Source of the DNA: an uncultured Alphaproteobacteria bacterium
GTDB lineage: Bacteria; Pseudomonadota; Alphaproteobacteria; RF32; CAG-239
Reading direction: 5' to 3'
DNA: 41,923 nt
NCBI GenBank assembly: GCA_944391505.1
Contig: CALXTV010000016.1
Location: 1-41,923 of the forward strand
The notes beneath the pieces were generated by a model. That model was not told the DNA's origin. It worked only from the letters and a program-made list of their open reading frames with translations, and searched no databases. Positions 7,705-16,214 of this stretch are shown here, piece by piece. Numbering within the stretch: position 1 is the first letter of the stretch; the number at the start of each line of letters is the position of its first letter. Both the position numbers and the translations under genes were made by a program.

Positions 7705-8433
7705 TTAGTTGATTTTGTCAAACAAACGACCCCAGCGGATTTTTTTCGGCCAGATCCAGGGCTTGTACCAGGCGCCCTCGTCATTATGTGAGAAAAACAG
7801 AAAACGCGCTTTGCCGACCAGATTTTCAAAAGGCACAAAACCAACGTCAAAACGACTGTCGTTAGACTTGTCACGATTGTCACCCATAACGAAGAAGCTC
7901 CCCTGCGGCACCGTTACTTCAAGCGTATTGTCCGCCGGTTCTCTGTCGGAAACTTCAATAATCGTATGTTTAAATCCTTCGGGAAGCGTTTCCGTATACT
8001 GGCGAAAACGTTCGGCATTGCCGCTTTCGTCGCGGATAACAAAATCACCTGCCTCTTCGCGAACAACTTTCTCGCCGTTAATATACAGCCGGCCGCCGCT
8101 CATTTTTATCTTGTCGCCGGGCAGACCGATAACACGTTTGATAAAATCGGTCTTGTTGTCCTGCGGAAACTTAAAGACAACCACGTCGCCGCGCTGCGGC
8201 ATATCTTCCCAAATCCGCCCGCCAAACAACGGCAGCGAAAAAGGCAGCGAATGTTTGGAATAACCGTAAGTATATTTGGAAACAAACAGATAATCGCCGA
8301 CATACAGGGTCGGATACATCGACCCCGACGGAATTTTAAACGGCTCAAACAGAAAAGTACGAATTAAAATAGCAATGACAACCGCATAGAACACCGTTTT
8401 GACGGTATCGGCCAAACTTTCTTCTTTCTCCAT
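7705..8433 (-). CDS. lepB: Signal peptidase I
   Basis: 242 residues. LepB is the inner-membrane serine-lysine protease that removes signal peptides from exported proteins. One N-terminal membrane segment (VFYAVVIAILIRTFLF), catalytic serine in PSGSMYPTL (Ser38), catalytic lysine in DFIKRVIGLPGD (Lys99), and the box E motif MGDNRDKSNDSR. The ATG at 8433 has GGGGAAAG upstream; a longer frame starting at a TTG (8505) runs through the structured leader and is unlikely. First gene of the lepB-rnc-era unit after a 122-bp gap from acpS. Confidence 0.97.
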   Translation of the reverse strand: MEKEESLADTVKTVFYAVVIAILIRTFLFEPFKIPSGSMYPTLYVGDYLFVSKYTYGYSKHSLPFSLPLFGGRIWEDMPQRGDVVVFKFPQDNKTDFIKRVIGLPGDKIKMSGGRLYINGEKVVREEAGDFVIRDESGNAERFRQYTETLPEGFKHTIIEVSDREPADNTLEVTVPQGSFFVMGDNRDKSNDSRFDVGFVPFENLVGKARFLFFSHNDEGAWYKPWIWPKKIRWGRLFDKIN

Positions 8434-8468
8434 TTCTTTCCCCACAAATTTCCGGTTTTCATCATTAC

Positions 8469-8516
8469 TGTTTTGGAGAAAGACATGAACAATACCCTTT
8501 TCCAAAACAATGTCTT
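8469..8516 (-). promoter_or_regulatory. Interleaved complementary arms in the lepB-rnc-era leader
   Basis: In the transcript sense the leader contains AAGACAT followed directly by TGTTTTGGA, then 14 nt, then ATGTCTT, 2 nt, and TCCAAAACA. The first and third arms pair perfectly (7 bp) and so do the second and fourth (9 bp). The order A-B-A'-B' means two mutually exclusive hairpins or a compact pseudoknot, about 36 nt before the lepB start. Function is unknown; regulation of the lepB-rnc-era mRNA is an inference. Confidence 0.45.
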
Positions 8517-8555
8517 ACATACTAGCGATTATTTTTATTATATCAACCCCAAAAT

Positions 8556-8960
8556 TTAAATAATCTCAATAATAACAAAGGCCTGCGCCCAGGGATAATC
8601 GTCGGTTATCGTCACATGCAGCTTAAAGGCGCTTCCGCCGCAGATTTCGCGGCAGCGGCGATCGGCGCCGTTGCGGAGAAACAGTTCCGGCTTGCCGTCC
8701 GGCTGATGAACGACTTCAATATCTGTCAAAAAAATCCCGTCACGAAACCCCGTACCCAAAGCCTTGGAACAAGCTTCCTTAACGGCAAAACGTTTGGCCG
8801 CGGCACAGGCATATCCCCTCGGTTGAAGATTTTTCCGCTGCCGCAGCTCGGCCTTTTCTTTTTCCGAAAAGACCCGTTCCTCAAAACTGCGGCCGAATTT
8901 TGCCAGTATTTTTTCAAAACGCCTTATATCGGCCAAATCACAGCCTATTCCGACAATCAT
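8556..8960 (-). CDS. acpS: Holo-[acyl-carrier-protein] synthase
   Basis: 134 residues. AcpS transfers 4'-phosphopantetheine from CoA to acyl carrier protein. The N-terminal GIGCDLADI motif holds the metal-binding Asp8 and the AAKRFAVKEACSKALGTG motif holds Glu62. The length is in the family range and GGGGGAG precedes the start. The pdxJ gene that often precedes acpS in alphaproteobacteria is absent; the upstream side is repeat DNA. Confidence 0.96.
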   Translation of the reverse strand: MIVGIGCDLADIRRFEKILAKFGRSFEERVFSEKEKAELRQRKNLQPRGYACAAAKRFAVKEACSKALGTGFRDGIFLTDIEVVHQPDGKPELFLRNGADRRCREICGGSAFKLHVTITDDYPWAQAFVIIEII

Positions 8961-9063
8961 AAAATTCTCCCCCGGCTTGCCCGTTCTTTTGCATTGCTGA
9001 TTGCAATATATACATTTTATTTAAGAACAACAAGATTTTTATAACTGCTTCCCCATTATATAA

Positions 9064-9345
9064 TGGTTTTGCAAAAACTCGGAGAACAAGGTGTATAGTA
9101 AGATTTAAGAGTGAAAAAAGTAAAGTATACAAAACGCATATGAGCATTTAAAAGTATACAAAATGCATATGAACATTTATTTTACCCGCTAATCCTGTAT
9201 TAGTTCCCCATACGAGTTTTGCAAAAACTCGGAGAGTGAGTCAAATAGTAAGAAACGAGGGGAAAATTTTTTGAGCGTACATAGAAGTACGTGACTAAAA
9301 ATTTTATCCCGATGTTTCTGTACTAGTTGACCGCTATACGAGTTT
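9064..9345. repeat. Two degenerate copies of a 150-bp hairpin repeat
   Basis: The 8961-9345 gap holds no gene. TTTTGCAAAAACTCGGAGA occurs at 9067-9085 and 9217-9235, and ATAGTAAG at 9095-9102 and 9245-9252, both 150 bp apart; the ends CTGTATTAG (9195) and CTGTACTAG (9318), each followed by TACGAGTTTT, also correspond. The second copy folds as a long hairpin (GAAAC at 9252 with GTTTC at 9314, inner AAAATTTTT/AAAAATTTT) whose loop contains CGTAC-atagaa-GTACG. The repeat abuts the rsh stop codon. AGTACGTGA then CTGTACTAG, 31-32 bp apart, recur at the window's right end, so this is a dispersed family. Confidence 0.7.
9122..9178. repeat. Short tandem repeat, 2 x 29 bp
   Basis: AAAGTATACAAAACGCATAT and its continuation (9122-9149) are followed at once by a second copy (9151-9178), differing at two positions. 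It lies inside the first copy of the 150-bp repeat, whose hairpin it may have replaced. Two adjacent copies without spacers do not make a CRISPR. Confidence 0.75.
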
Positions 9346-11496
9346 TTACTGAGCGGCGCGAGCTACATAAGATATAACCTTTGACGCTTTGAGCGCTGCA
9401 ATAATGTCCGTCAAATGCTTGAGATCCTTAACTTCCACATCAACCAGAATCTCAAAGTAGCTGACTGTGCGGTTAATGATGTTAAGATTGGCAATGTTTC
9501 CGTTGTTGCGCGCAATCAGGTTGGAAAGATCAGCCAAAGTTCCCGGTTCGTTGGCCAGCATGATTTTCAAACGACCGGTGTGCATTTCGTTTTCAGCCTC
9601 TTCACCCCAGGCTATGTCCAGCCAGCGCTCGGGTTCATCGGCGTATTTTTCAAGCGCCTTACAGTCGATGGTATGCACTGCCACGCCTTTGCCGGTTGTC
9701 ACAATGCCGACGATACGGTCACCCGGCAGCGGATGGCAGCAGCCGGCAAAATGAACCGCCATACCCGGAATCAACCCCTTGATTTTCAGGGGTTCGCCCT
9801 TGCCCTTCTTTGGCTTGACGATTTTCTTGAAGCTCGGCAGTTTAACCGACTTGACCACTTTTTCGAGTTTCGACTGCTTATATCCCGGATAAACCGCCTT
9901 CAAAACGTCCCAGCCGGTAACAATGCCCTCGCCGACTTTGGCATAAATGTCGTCAATCGTTTCCGCCTCAAAGTTCGGCAATACGTTGACCAGCCCTTTT
10001 TCCGAAAATTCCAGACTTTCGCCCTTGAACAAACGCTCAAGAATTTCCTGCCCCAGCGTAATAAACTGTTCGCGTTTATAGGCGCGCACATAACGGCGGA
10101 TGGCGGCTTTGGCCTTGCCGGTGACCACGAAGCGCTCCCACTCCGTCGAAGGGTGCTGCGCCTTAGAGGTCAGAATTTCCACCTGATCGCCGTTTTGCAA
10201 AACGGTACGCAACGGACGGATTTCGCCGTTAATTTTTGCACCGACGCAGGTATCGCCGACCGACGAATGCACCGCATAGGCAAAATCGACCGGCGTCGAA
10301 TTAACCGGCAAACCGATGAGGTCGCCTTTCGGCGTAAAGCAGAACACCTGGTCATTATACATTTCCAGCTTGGTGTTCTCCAAAAACTCTTCAGGATTGG
10401 AGGCCTGCTCCAAAATCTCCAGCAATTCGCGTATCCAGCGGAAATTTTTGCCTTCGGCCTTTTGCCCCTGTTTATAAGCCCAGTGCGCAGCCACGCCCTT
10501 TTCGCCGATTTCGTGCATTTCGTGCGTACGTATCTGAATTTCAATGCGCGTATTTTCCGGCCCGATAACGCCGGTATGAATGGATTGATAACCGTTTGGC
10601 TTCGGCGTTGAAATATAATCCTTAAAGCGGCGCGGAACCATGTGATATTTGCTGTGCACAATACCCAGCGCCTGATAACAGGTTGCCACGTCATCAACAA
10701 TAATGCGAAAGGCCATAATATCAGACAACTGCTCAAACGACGCATTCTTCTGCTGCATCTTGCGCCAAATGGAATAAGGCGTCTTTTCCCGGCCGGATAC
10801 CACGGCTTTGATACCGTTTTCCTCCATATCCTTTTGCAACTGCTCAATAATTTTCGGCACCAGATTGCTGTCTTTTTCGCGCAGGAAGTTCAGGCGGGCG
10901 ACAATTGAATCATGCGCCTCTTTGTGCAATTCGGCAAAGGCGATTTCCTCCAGTTCGCTTTTAACCTCCTGCATACCGATACGCTCGGCCAGCGGCGCAT
11001 AAATATCCAGCGTTTCACGGGCAATGCGGGCGCGTTTTTCCGGCGCACAGAAATGCAGCGTGCGCATGTTGTGCAGACGATCCGCCAACTTAATCAGCAA
11101 CACGCGGATATCTTCCGACATTGCCAGCAGCAGCTTGCGGAAATTTTCCGCCTGCTTGTTGTTGGCCGACTTTTGCTCGATTTTTGCCAGCTTGGTCAGA
11201 CCATCGACAATCTGTGCCACCTGGTCGCCAAACAACTCGCGGACTTCTTCGACCGTCGTATCGGTATCCTCGACCGTATCATGCAGCAGCCCGGCAATAA
11301 TGGAAACGGAATCAAGTTTGAACTTGGTCAGGATACCGGCCACTTCCACCGGATGCGAATAATAAGGGTCGCCGGAAGTGCGAAGTTGGGCACCGTGCTT
11401 TTTCATCGCAAAGACATAAGCGCGGTTCAGGGCATCTTCATCGGCATCGGGATCATAGGATTTGACCAAATCAACAAGTTCATACTGTCTTAACAT
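9346..11496 (-). CDS. rsh: Bifunctional (p)ppGpp synthetase/hydrolase Rsh
   Basis: 716 residues, the usual long Rel/SpoT length. It makes and degrades the alarmone (p)ppGpp in the stringent response. The hydrolase HD domain carries H48 and HDTVED (72-77). The synthetase domain has RFKDYISTPKPNGYQSIH with the RxKD motif at 290-293, which in this family marks bifunctional rather than RelA-type enzymes. A TGS domain (about 385-450) and a C-terminal ACT domain (LANEPGTLADLSNLIA) follow. AAGG precedes the start. As in many alphaproteobacteria it follows rpoZ, but here a strong terminator separates them, so it needs its own promoter in the AT-rich 11497-11590 stretch. Confidence 0.97.
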   Translation of the reverse strand: MLRQYELVDLVKSYDPDADEDALNRAYVFAMKKHGAQLRTSGDPYYSHPVEVAGILTKFKLDSVSIIAGLLHDTVEDTDTTVEEVRELFGDQVAQIVDGLTKLAKIEQKSANNKQAENFRKLLLAMSEDIRVLLIKLADRLHNMRTLHFCAPEKRARIARETLDIYAPLAERIGMQEVKSELEEIAFAELHKEAHDSIVARLNFLREKDSNLVPKIIEQLQKDMEENGIKAVVSGREKTPYSIWRKMQQKNASFEQLSDIMAFRIIVDDVATCYQALGIVHSKYHMVPRRFKDYISTPKPNGYQSIHTGVIGPENTRIEIQIRTHEMHEIGEKGVAAHWAYKQGQKAEGKNFRWIRELLEILEQASNPEEFLENTKLEMYNDQVFCFTPKGDLIGLPVNSTPVDFAYAVHSSVGDTCVGAKINGEIRPLRTVLQNGDQVEILTSKAQHPSTEWERFVVTGKAKAAIRRYVRAYKREQFITLGQEILERLFKGESLEFSEKGLVNVLPNFEAETIDDIYAKVGEGIVTGWDVLKAVYPGYKQSKLEKVVKSVKLPSFKKIVKPKKGKGEPLKIKGLIPGMAVHFAGCCHPLPGDRIVGIVTTGKGVAVHTIDCKALEKYADEPERWLDIAWGEEAENEMHTGRLKIMLANEPGTLADLSNLIARNNGNIANLNIINRTVSYFEILVDVEVKDLKHLTDIIAALKASKVISYVARAAQ

Positions 11497-11592
11497 TGTA
11501 ACCTTATTATTCTAATAAAAATTCTTCTAAAATCGTTCTTTGAACGCTATTTTATACTATAATTAAAAAATTAACAATTACTTTAAAATGCA

Positions 11593-11619
11593 AAAGCCCC
11601 GCTCACAATACGGGGCTTT
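11593..11619. terminator. Terminator after rpoZ
   Basis: Perfect stem AAAGCCCCG / CGGGGCTTT with a 9-nt loop, 24 bp downstream of the rpoZ stop, followed on the minus strand by a T-rich tract. Confidence 0.88.
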
Positions 11620-11643
11620 ATTCATCGGCAACCGCAGACGGCA

Positions 11644-12132
11644 CTATTCTTCATCAAAATCCTCTCCGGCATCCTCACCCAAATCGAAACCGTCATCCAG
11701 ACCGCCTTCGTCATCAAGCGAAAGATCATCATCGCTGCCGGCATCTGCCGCATCCAAATCCAGCGCATCGTCATCATCACCGTGAACCTGCATACCGTCA
11801 TTCATTTCCGTATCCAGCAACAGACCGGAGAACTGCTCGTCCAAATCGGCCAGTTCTTTTTCAGCAGCCATAATTTCAAGCTCTTCTTCTTCCGGCTCCT
11901 CGACTTCAACATATTTCTGCAGCCCCATAACCAGAGACTTCTGCAATTCTTCAATGCTGACGGTTTCGTCGGCAATCTCGCGCAGAGCAACAACCGGATT
12001 TTTGTCATTGTCGCGGGCAACCGTAATCGGCGCACCGGCACTGATGTCCTTGGCTCTCTGAGCCGCAACCATCAGCAGTTCATAACGATTCGGAATTTTA
12101 TCAACGCAGTCTTCAACAGTAACACGTGCCAT
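11644..12132 (-). CDS. rpoZ: RNA polymerase omega subunit with acidic tail
   Basis: 162 residues. Omega helps assemble RNA polymerase by holding beta-prime, and can form part of the ppGpp site. The first 75 or so residues are the family core: [20 protein letters not shown], then AAQRAKDI and [15 protein letters not shown]. Residues about 78-162 are a low-complexity acidic extension rich in Asp and Glu ([10 protein letters not shown], then [12 protein letters not shown] and [14 protein letters not shown]). The tail makes the protein much longer than the 91-residue E. coli form and is probably disordered. AAGGTG lies 8 nt before the ATG. Confidence 0.95.
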   Translation of the reverse strand: MARVTVEDCVDKIPNRYELLMVAAQRAKDISAGAPITVARDNDKNPVVALREIADETVSIEELQKSLVMGLQKYVEVEEPEEEELEIMAAEKELADLDEQFSGLLLDTEMNDGMQVHGDDDDALDLDAADAGSDDDLSLDDEGGLDDGFDLGEDAGEDFDEE

Positions 12133-12172
12133 TTTTTTACACCTTATGAAAGAGTTAAATCATTTTTTATGC

Positions 12173-12202
12173 TTTATATCCGCAAATAAATTCAGATTGC
12201 AA
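12173..12202 (-). promoter_or_regulatory. Probable sigma-70 promoter of rpoZ
   Basis: Minus-strand TTGCAA (12197-12202), 18-bp spacer, TATAAA (12173-12178), ending 41 bp before the rpoZ start codon. The -10 matches 5 of 6 and the -35 4 of 6 consensus bases. Confidence 0.5.
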
Positions 12203-12223
12203 GAAAAAATGTCCCTCAACCAA

Positions 12224-13600
12224 CTAAGCTGCTGATTTTGCGACATTTAATTTTGCATAAATTTTTATCGGAAGTTTATCGATATCGCCGGCACCCATGG
12301 TTATTGCGATTCCTTTAAAGCCGGAAGCGGCTTCGACAATCTCGTTTTCCGTCATTAATCGCACCGGAACTGTAATCTTGTCCATAATAATGTCGGAACT
12401 GACATTCGGAATCGGCTTTTCTCTGGCCGGATAAATATTCATCAAAATCACCTCGTCCGCCAACGACAGGCTTTGCGCAAATTCCGGCGCAAAATCTCTG
12501 GTTCGCGAATACAAATGCGGCTGAAACACCACCGTCAGATAACGATCCGGCCAAATCCGGCGCACGGATTTCAGAGTAGCCTCAATTTCTTTGGGGTGAT
12601 GCGCATAATCGTCAATCAAAATCAAATCTTCGCTTGCCGAGATAATGTTAAACCGGCGGTGAACGCCCTTAAATGCCGGCAACGCCGCCCGAATTTCGTC
12701 GGCCGTTACGCCGCAGTCCAGCGCCACCGTAATCGCTGCCGTCGCATTCTCAATGTTGACCATGCCCGGCACCCCGAGTTTCAGATTGAGAATGTCACCG
12801 TCACGACCATGATAGTCAAAGCTGTACAAACCGTTTTCCAAACGCAGATTATCGGCATAAAAATCCGCCTTGTCGTTCAAGCTGTAATAACCGTCAACCC
12901 TGCGTTTTTTAATTTCCAGCCCTTTCTTGACAAACAGCTTTCCTGCGGGAACAACGTTGCAGGCAAAATCCTCAAATGCGGCAATAATACTATCGCGATT
13001 GCCGTAAATGTCCATATGATCGGCATCCATGGAAGTAATCACCGCCTTTTCCGGATTAAGCGTCAGAAAAGAGCGGTCAAACTCGTCGGCCTCAATGACA
13101 ATATAGTCCGACGACGTATCCACCAGCAGATTGCTGCCGAAATTTTCGGAAATACCGCCCAGAAAAGCGCTGCACTTAACATGAGAATTGTGCAGCAGCC
13201 AGGCCAGCAGCGTAGAAGTCGTGGTTTTGCCGTGCGTGCCCGCAATGCACAAGGCCTTGCCCGCGTGCGAAAGAAGGCCGAGAACTTCCGAACGCTTATG
13301 CGGCTTCATACCCCGATCAATAAAAAAGTTAAGCTGGCGGTTGTCGCGCGGAATGGCAGGTGTATAAACCACCAGCGTATCTTCCGCATTGCGGTAGATT
13401 TCGGCAATTTCCCGTTCATCGTCGACATAGTTGACGGAAATTCCTTCTTCACGAGCCATCTTTTCCGTAAGCGGCGTTTGCGTGCGGTCATAACCGGCCA
13501 CATTATACCCCTTAAGCTTGAAATAACGAGCCAACGCACTCATGCCGATACCGCCGATACCAACAAAATACACGTTTTTAACATTATCCAAAATCGTCAT
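12224..13600 (-). CDS. murC: UDP-N-acetylmuramate--L-alanine ligase
   Basis: 458 residues. MurC adds L-alanine to UDP-MurNAc, the first amino acid of the peptidoglycan peptide. The Rossmann motif YFVGIGGIGMSALA (11-24) is typical of MurC. The ATP-binding loop GTHGKTTTS lies at 121-129, HRRF and the DDYAHHP motif mark the ligase core, and the C-terminal domain holds MNIYPAREKP. It starts 6 bp after murD. The usual ftsW-murG genes between murD and murC are missing here, so the dcw cluster is split. Confidence 0.97.
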   Translation of the reverse strand: MTILDNVKNVYFVGIGGIGMSALARYFKLKGYNVAGYDRTQTPLTEKMAREEGISVNYVDDEREIAEIYRNAEDTLVVYTPAIPRDNRQLNFFIDRGMKPHKRSEVLGLLSHAGKALCIAGTHGKTTTSTLLAWLLHNSHVKCSAFLGGISENFGSNLLVDTSSDYIVIEADEFDRSFLTLNPEKAVITSMDADHMDIYGNRDSIIAAFEDFACNVVPAGKLFVKKGLEIKKRRVDGYYSLNDKADFYADNLRLENGLYSFDYHGRDGDILNLKLGVPGMVNIENATAAITVALDCGVTADEIRAALPAFKGVHRRFNIISASEDLILIDDYAHHPKEIEATLKSVRRIWPDRYLTVVFQPHLYSRTRDFAPEFAQSLSLADEVILMNIYPAREKPIPNVSSDIIMDKITVPVRLMTENEIVEAASGFKGIAITMGAGDIDKLPIKIYAKLNVAKSAA

Positions 13601-13606
13601 TGTCTT

Positions 13607-14932
13607 TTACTTTCTCACTTCCTGTTTAAACATTTCGCCGCGGTGTTCATAACTCTTAAACAAATCAAAACTGGCACAGCAGGGCGAAAGCAGAACGACA
13701 TCGCCCGGTTCGGCACAGCTCCGGGCCGCTTTGACGGCATCTTCCAGGTTATCTGTGTCAATCACTTTACACAACGGCGAAAAACTTTCAATCAGCTTCT
13801 CGTTATGCAGCCCCATGCAAACCAGTGCCTTGACCTTCTTCCGAACCAAATCGGACAAAACGCTGTAATCATTGCCCTTGTCCTTGCCGCCGGCAATCCA
13901 AACCACAGGTGCGGTCATGCTGTCCAGCGCATACCAGGCAGAATCCACGTTCGTCGCTTTTGAGTCGTTGATATAAGTAACGCCGTCTTTGACCAATACC
14001 GTTTCCAGACGATGCTCCACCTGCGGAAAACTTCTCAGTCCCTCGGCAATTTTTTCGTTGCTGACGCCGAGCCTCATACAGGCCAGAACCGCACACATCG
14101 CATTATAAATATTATGGCGGCCCTTTATGCTTATTTCGTCTTTGTCAATCGAGAAAACCCGTCCCGATTCTTTTGCCGTCAACCGGTTACCATCCATATA
14201 CGCCGCACAGTCCTTTTTGTCAAGATACGTAAACGGCGCCTGCACCGGAACAATGTCAAGTTCTTTTACTTTCTCGCGTACGGCATCGCTGTCATAACCG
14301 TAAACAAACAAATCTTCCGGACGCATATTCTGCAAAATCCGGAATTTCGAGTTGATATAATTTTCATATTTGAAATCATAACGATCCAGATGATCCGGCG
14401 TAATATTGGTCAGTACCGCCACATCGGCTCTGAAATCATACATGCCGTCCAGTTGAAAACTTGACAACTCAATCACATACAGCGAATGCGCCTCCGCCGC
14501 GACCTGCGCCGCCAGCGAAAAGCCGACATTGCCGGCCAGCCCGGCGTCAATTTCCGCCGTATCCAGAATATGCTTAATCAGCAACGTGGTCGTGGTCTTT
14601 CCGTTGCTGCCGGTAATACAACACATTTTGGCCGAACTGTGCCGCCCGGCAAACTCAATTTCCGAAATAACCTCAATGCCCCGGCGCCGCAGCTCCTCAA
14701 CCACCGGATTGTTGTCCGGGATTCCCGGACTTTTGATAACCAAATCCGCATTGTAGATTTTATCAAGACTGTGACCGCCCTCTTCAAATTCAATCCGGTT
14801 ATTGATCAAAATCTCACGGTATTTGTCGGAAAGATTACCTTTGTCCGACAAAAAAACTTCATGTCCAAGCTTACGGGCCAGCAGGCACGCACCCGTACCG
14901 CTTTCGCCACCGCCCAACACAACTGTCCTCAT
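13607..14932 (-). CDS. murD: UDP-N-acetylmuramoyl-L-alanine--D-glutamate ligase
   Basis: 441 residues. MurD adds D-glutamate to UDP-MurNAc-L-Ala. N-terminal VVLGGGESGTGACLLA, SPGIP near 68-72, ATP-binding GSNGKTTTT (108-116), ELSSFQL, NITPDHLDRY and the C-terminal INDSKATN and GGKDKG motifs identify it. It follows the unknown exported protein by 31 bp and precedes murC directly, so the four minus-strand genes from 17647 to 12224 probably form one transcript. Confidence 0.97.
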   Translation of the reverse strand: MRTVVLGGGESGTGACLLARKLGHEVFLSDKGNLSDKYREILINNRIEFEEGGHSLDKIYNADLVIKSPGIPDNNPVVEELRRRGIEVISEIEFAGRHSSAKMCCITGSNGKTTTTLLIKHILDTAEIDAGLAGNVGFSLAAQVAAEAHSLYVIELSSFQLDGMYDFRADVAVLTNITPDHLDRYDFKYENYINSKFRILQNMRPEDLFVYGYDSDAVREKVKELDIVPVQAPFTYLDKKDCAAYMDGNRLTAKESGRVFSIDKDEISIKGRHNIYNAMCAVLACMRLGVSNEKIAEGLRSFPQVEHRLETVLVKDGVTYINDSKATNVDSAWYALDSMTAPVVWIAGGKDKGNDYSVLSDLVRKKVKALVCMGLHNEKLIESFSPLCKVIDTDNLEDAVKAARSCAEPGDVVLLSPCCASFDLFKSYEHRGEMFKQEVRK

Positions 14933-14963
14933 TATTTTCGTCCCTGTTTGTTTTTCCTGCTGA

Positions 14964-16214
14964 TTAATACAGCACTAAAATCGGAGCATTACCTATAAAT
15001 TGGTTATTGTCAATAATCTTTCTGCCGAGTTCGCCCCGGTTTTTGCGCGTCTCCAAGACATCGGCGGTCGGCGCTTCATACATTTCCAAAATAGCCTGAA
15101 TCGTCTCCCGCTGCAAATCGCCGATACGTTTGCCCGCAATATCCCGAAACGCGTCATAAACACCTTGTTGATACATCAGAATGCCGGCCACCACGCTCCG
15201 TGTCAGCATGGAAACCCGATAAGCCTTAACCGTCTTGTCACAGGTATATGCCCAACCCGTCGTATCAAAACCCTCGGTGTTGACAATCTTGGCAAACTCT
15301 CTTTCCAGCCCGGCATACCTGATTTTCTGAACCATTCGCTGACAGGGGTTAACCATATCTTTCAGCAGACTGACCTGCGTTCCTGTTCCATGTTCTTTCT
15401 CCCAAACGTCAATAAGCGTTCCCGCGGTATTAATCCGGTCATAGATTTTCAAATCTTTGGTAAAAGCGTTAACTTTATCCAAAGTTCTGGTAAAAGCCCG
15501 AACATCAGCAGCCGTCAACAGTCCGTTTTTGGTCGGCTCCAGCGTCCGCAAATCGCTCGCCGAAACCTTATCTTGCTTTTCCGCACCGGGCAGAAATTCA
15601 TCATCGGGCACCAAAGCTTTGATTTTTTCAAAAAAAGCCGGATCATGCACAACTTTGGCACGGGTTGACGGTCGGGGCACTTTTTCCATTGTCTGCCTGT
15701 AATCCGGCCAGCTTTCGGGCATCAGTACATAATACAAATACGGCGAAAGAAACTCGAGGTCTTCTATTCCTTCCAGCTCCCGGGCAATCCGTTTCGGAAA
15801 TTGGTTTTTAGTTTCTTTAATACCGGGCATATTCAGGATTCGCTCCGGCATATTCGGCACCGTATGCAGATACGGCCCGATATACTGGTAATATTCGGGC
15901 GGCAACACGGAAAGCAGAGCCGCCAATTCGTCTTCGTGAGGATTTTTAATGCGTTTTTCGGTCTGCCCGTAATAATCAATGGTCAACCGGAAAACATTGT
16001 CAAAAACATTGCCTATATCCCAGTGATAATCATACTTTCGGTCAACAATCCGATTATCGGCAACATATTTCTTAAGCATTTCCTCATAAGGCGGAAGCTT
16101 TTTCCCGATGTCCATATCGACATCAAAGTTAACTTTTTTCTCTGCTGCCGCCTGTGCCGCAAAAGCAAAAGCCAATGCGGCCGCAGCGGCTAATATTCGT
16201 CCCGTTTTTTTCAT
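14964..16214 (-). CDS. Exported protein of unknown function
   Basis: 416 residues. A classic signal peptide (MKKTGRILAAAAALAFAFA, cleavage after AQA) sends it to the periplasm or beyond. The mature part is mainly helical-looking, with conserved-looking blocks LPPYEEMLKKYVAD, LLSVLPPEYYQYIGPYLHTV, FLSPYLYYVLMPESWPDY and TTGWAYTCDKTVKAYRVS. Only three cysteines are left. I do not recognise the family. Its first 4 bases overlap the end of the DUF4139 gene (ATGA), so translation is coupled and the two exported proteins probably work together; murD follows. Confidence 0.85.
   Translation of the reverse strand: MKKTGRILAAAAALAFAFAAQAAAEKKVNFDVDMDIGKKLPPYEEMLKKYVADNRIVDRKYDYHWDIGNVFDNVFRLTIDYYGQTEKRIKNPHEDELAALLSVLPPEYYQYIGPYLHTVPNMPERILNMPGIKETKNQFPKRIARELEGIEDLEFLSPYLYYVLMPESWPDYRQTMEKVPRPSTRAKVVHDPAFFEKIKALVPDDEFLPGAEKQDKVSASDLRTLEPTKNGLLTAADVRAFTRTLDKVNAFTKDLKIYDRINTAGTLIDVWEKEHGTGTQVSLLKDMVNPCQRMVQKIRYAGLEREFAKIVNTEGFDTTGWAYTCDKTVKAYRVSMLTRSVVAGILMYQQGVYDAFRDIAGKRIGDLQRETIQAILEMYEAPTADVLETRKNRGELGRKIIDNNQFIGNAPILVLY

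Noticed and set aside
8434..8505. N-terminal extension of LepB
   Set aside because: It needs a TTG start, runs through the complementary arms of the leader, and lacks a ribosome site; the ATG at 8433 fits the family.
9122..9178. CRISPR-like short repeats
   Set aside because: Only two adjacent copies with no spacers and no cas genes.
9415..10611. 398-codon open frame antisense to rsh
   Set aside because: Shadow of a recognised gene with biased codon use.
12473..13963. 496-codon open frame antisense to murC-murD
   Set aside because: It crosses two well-identified genes and has no motifs.
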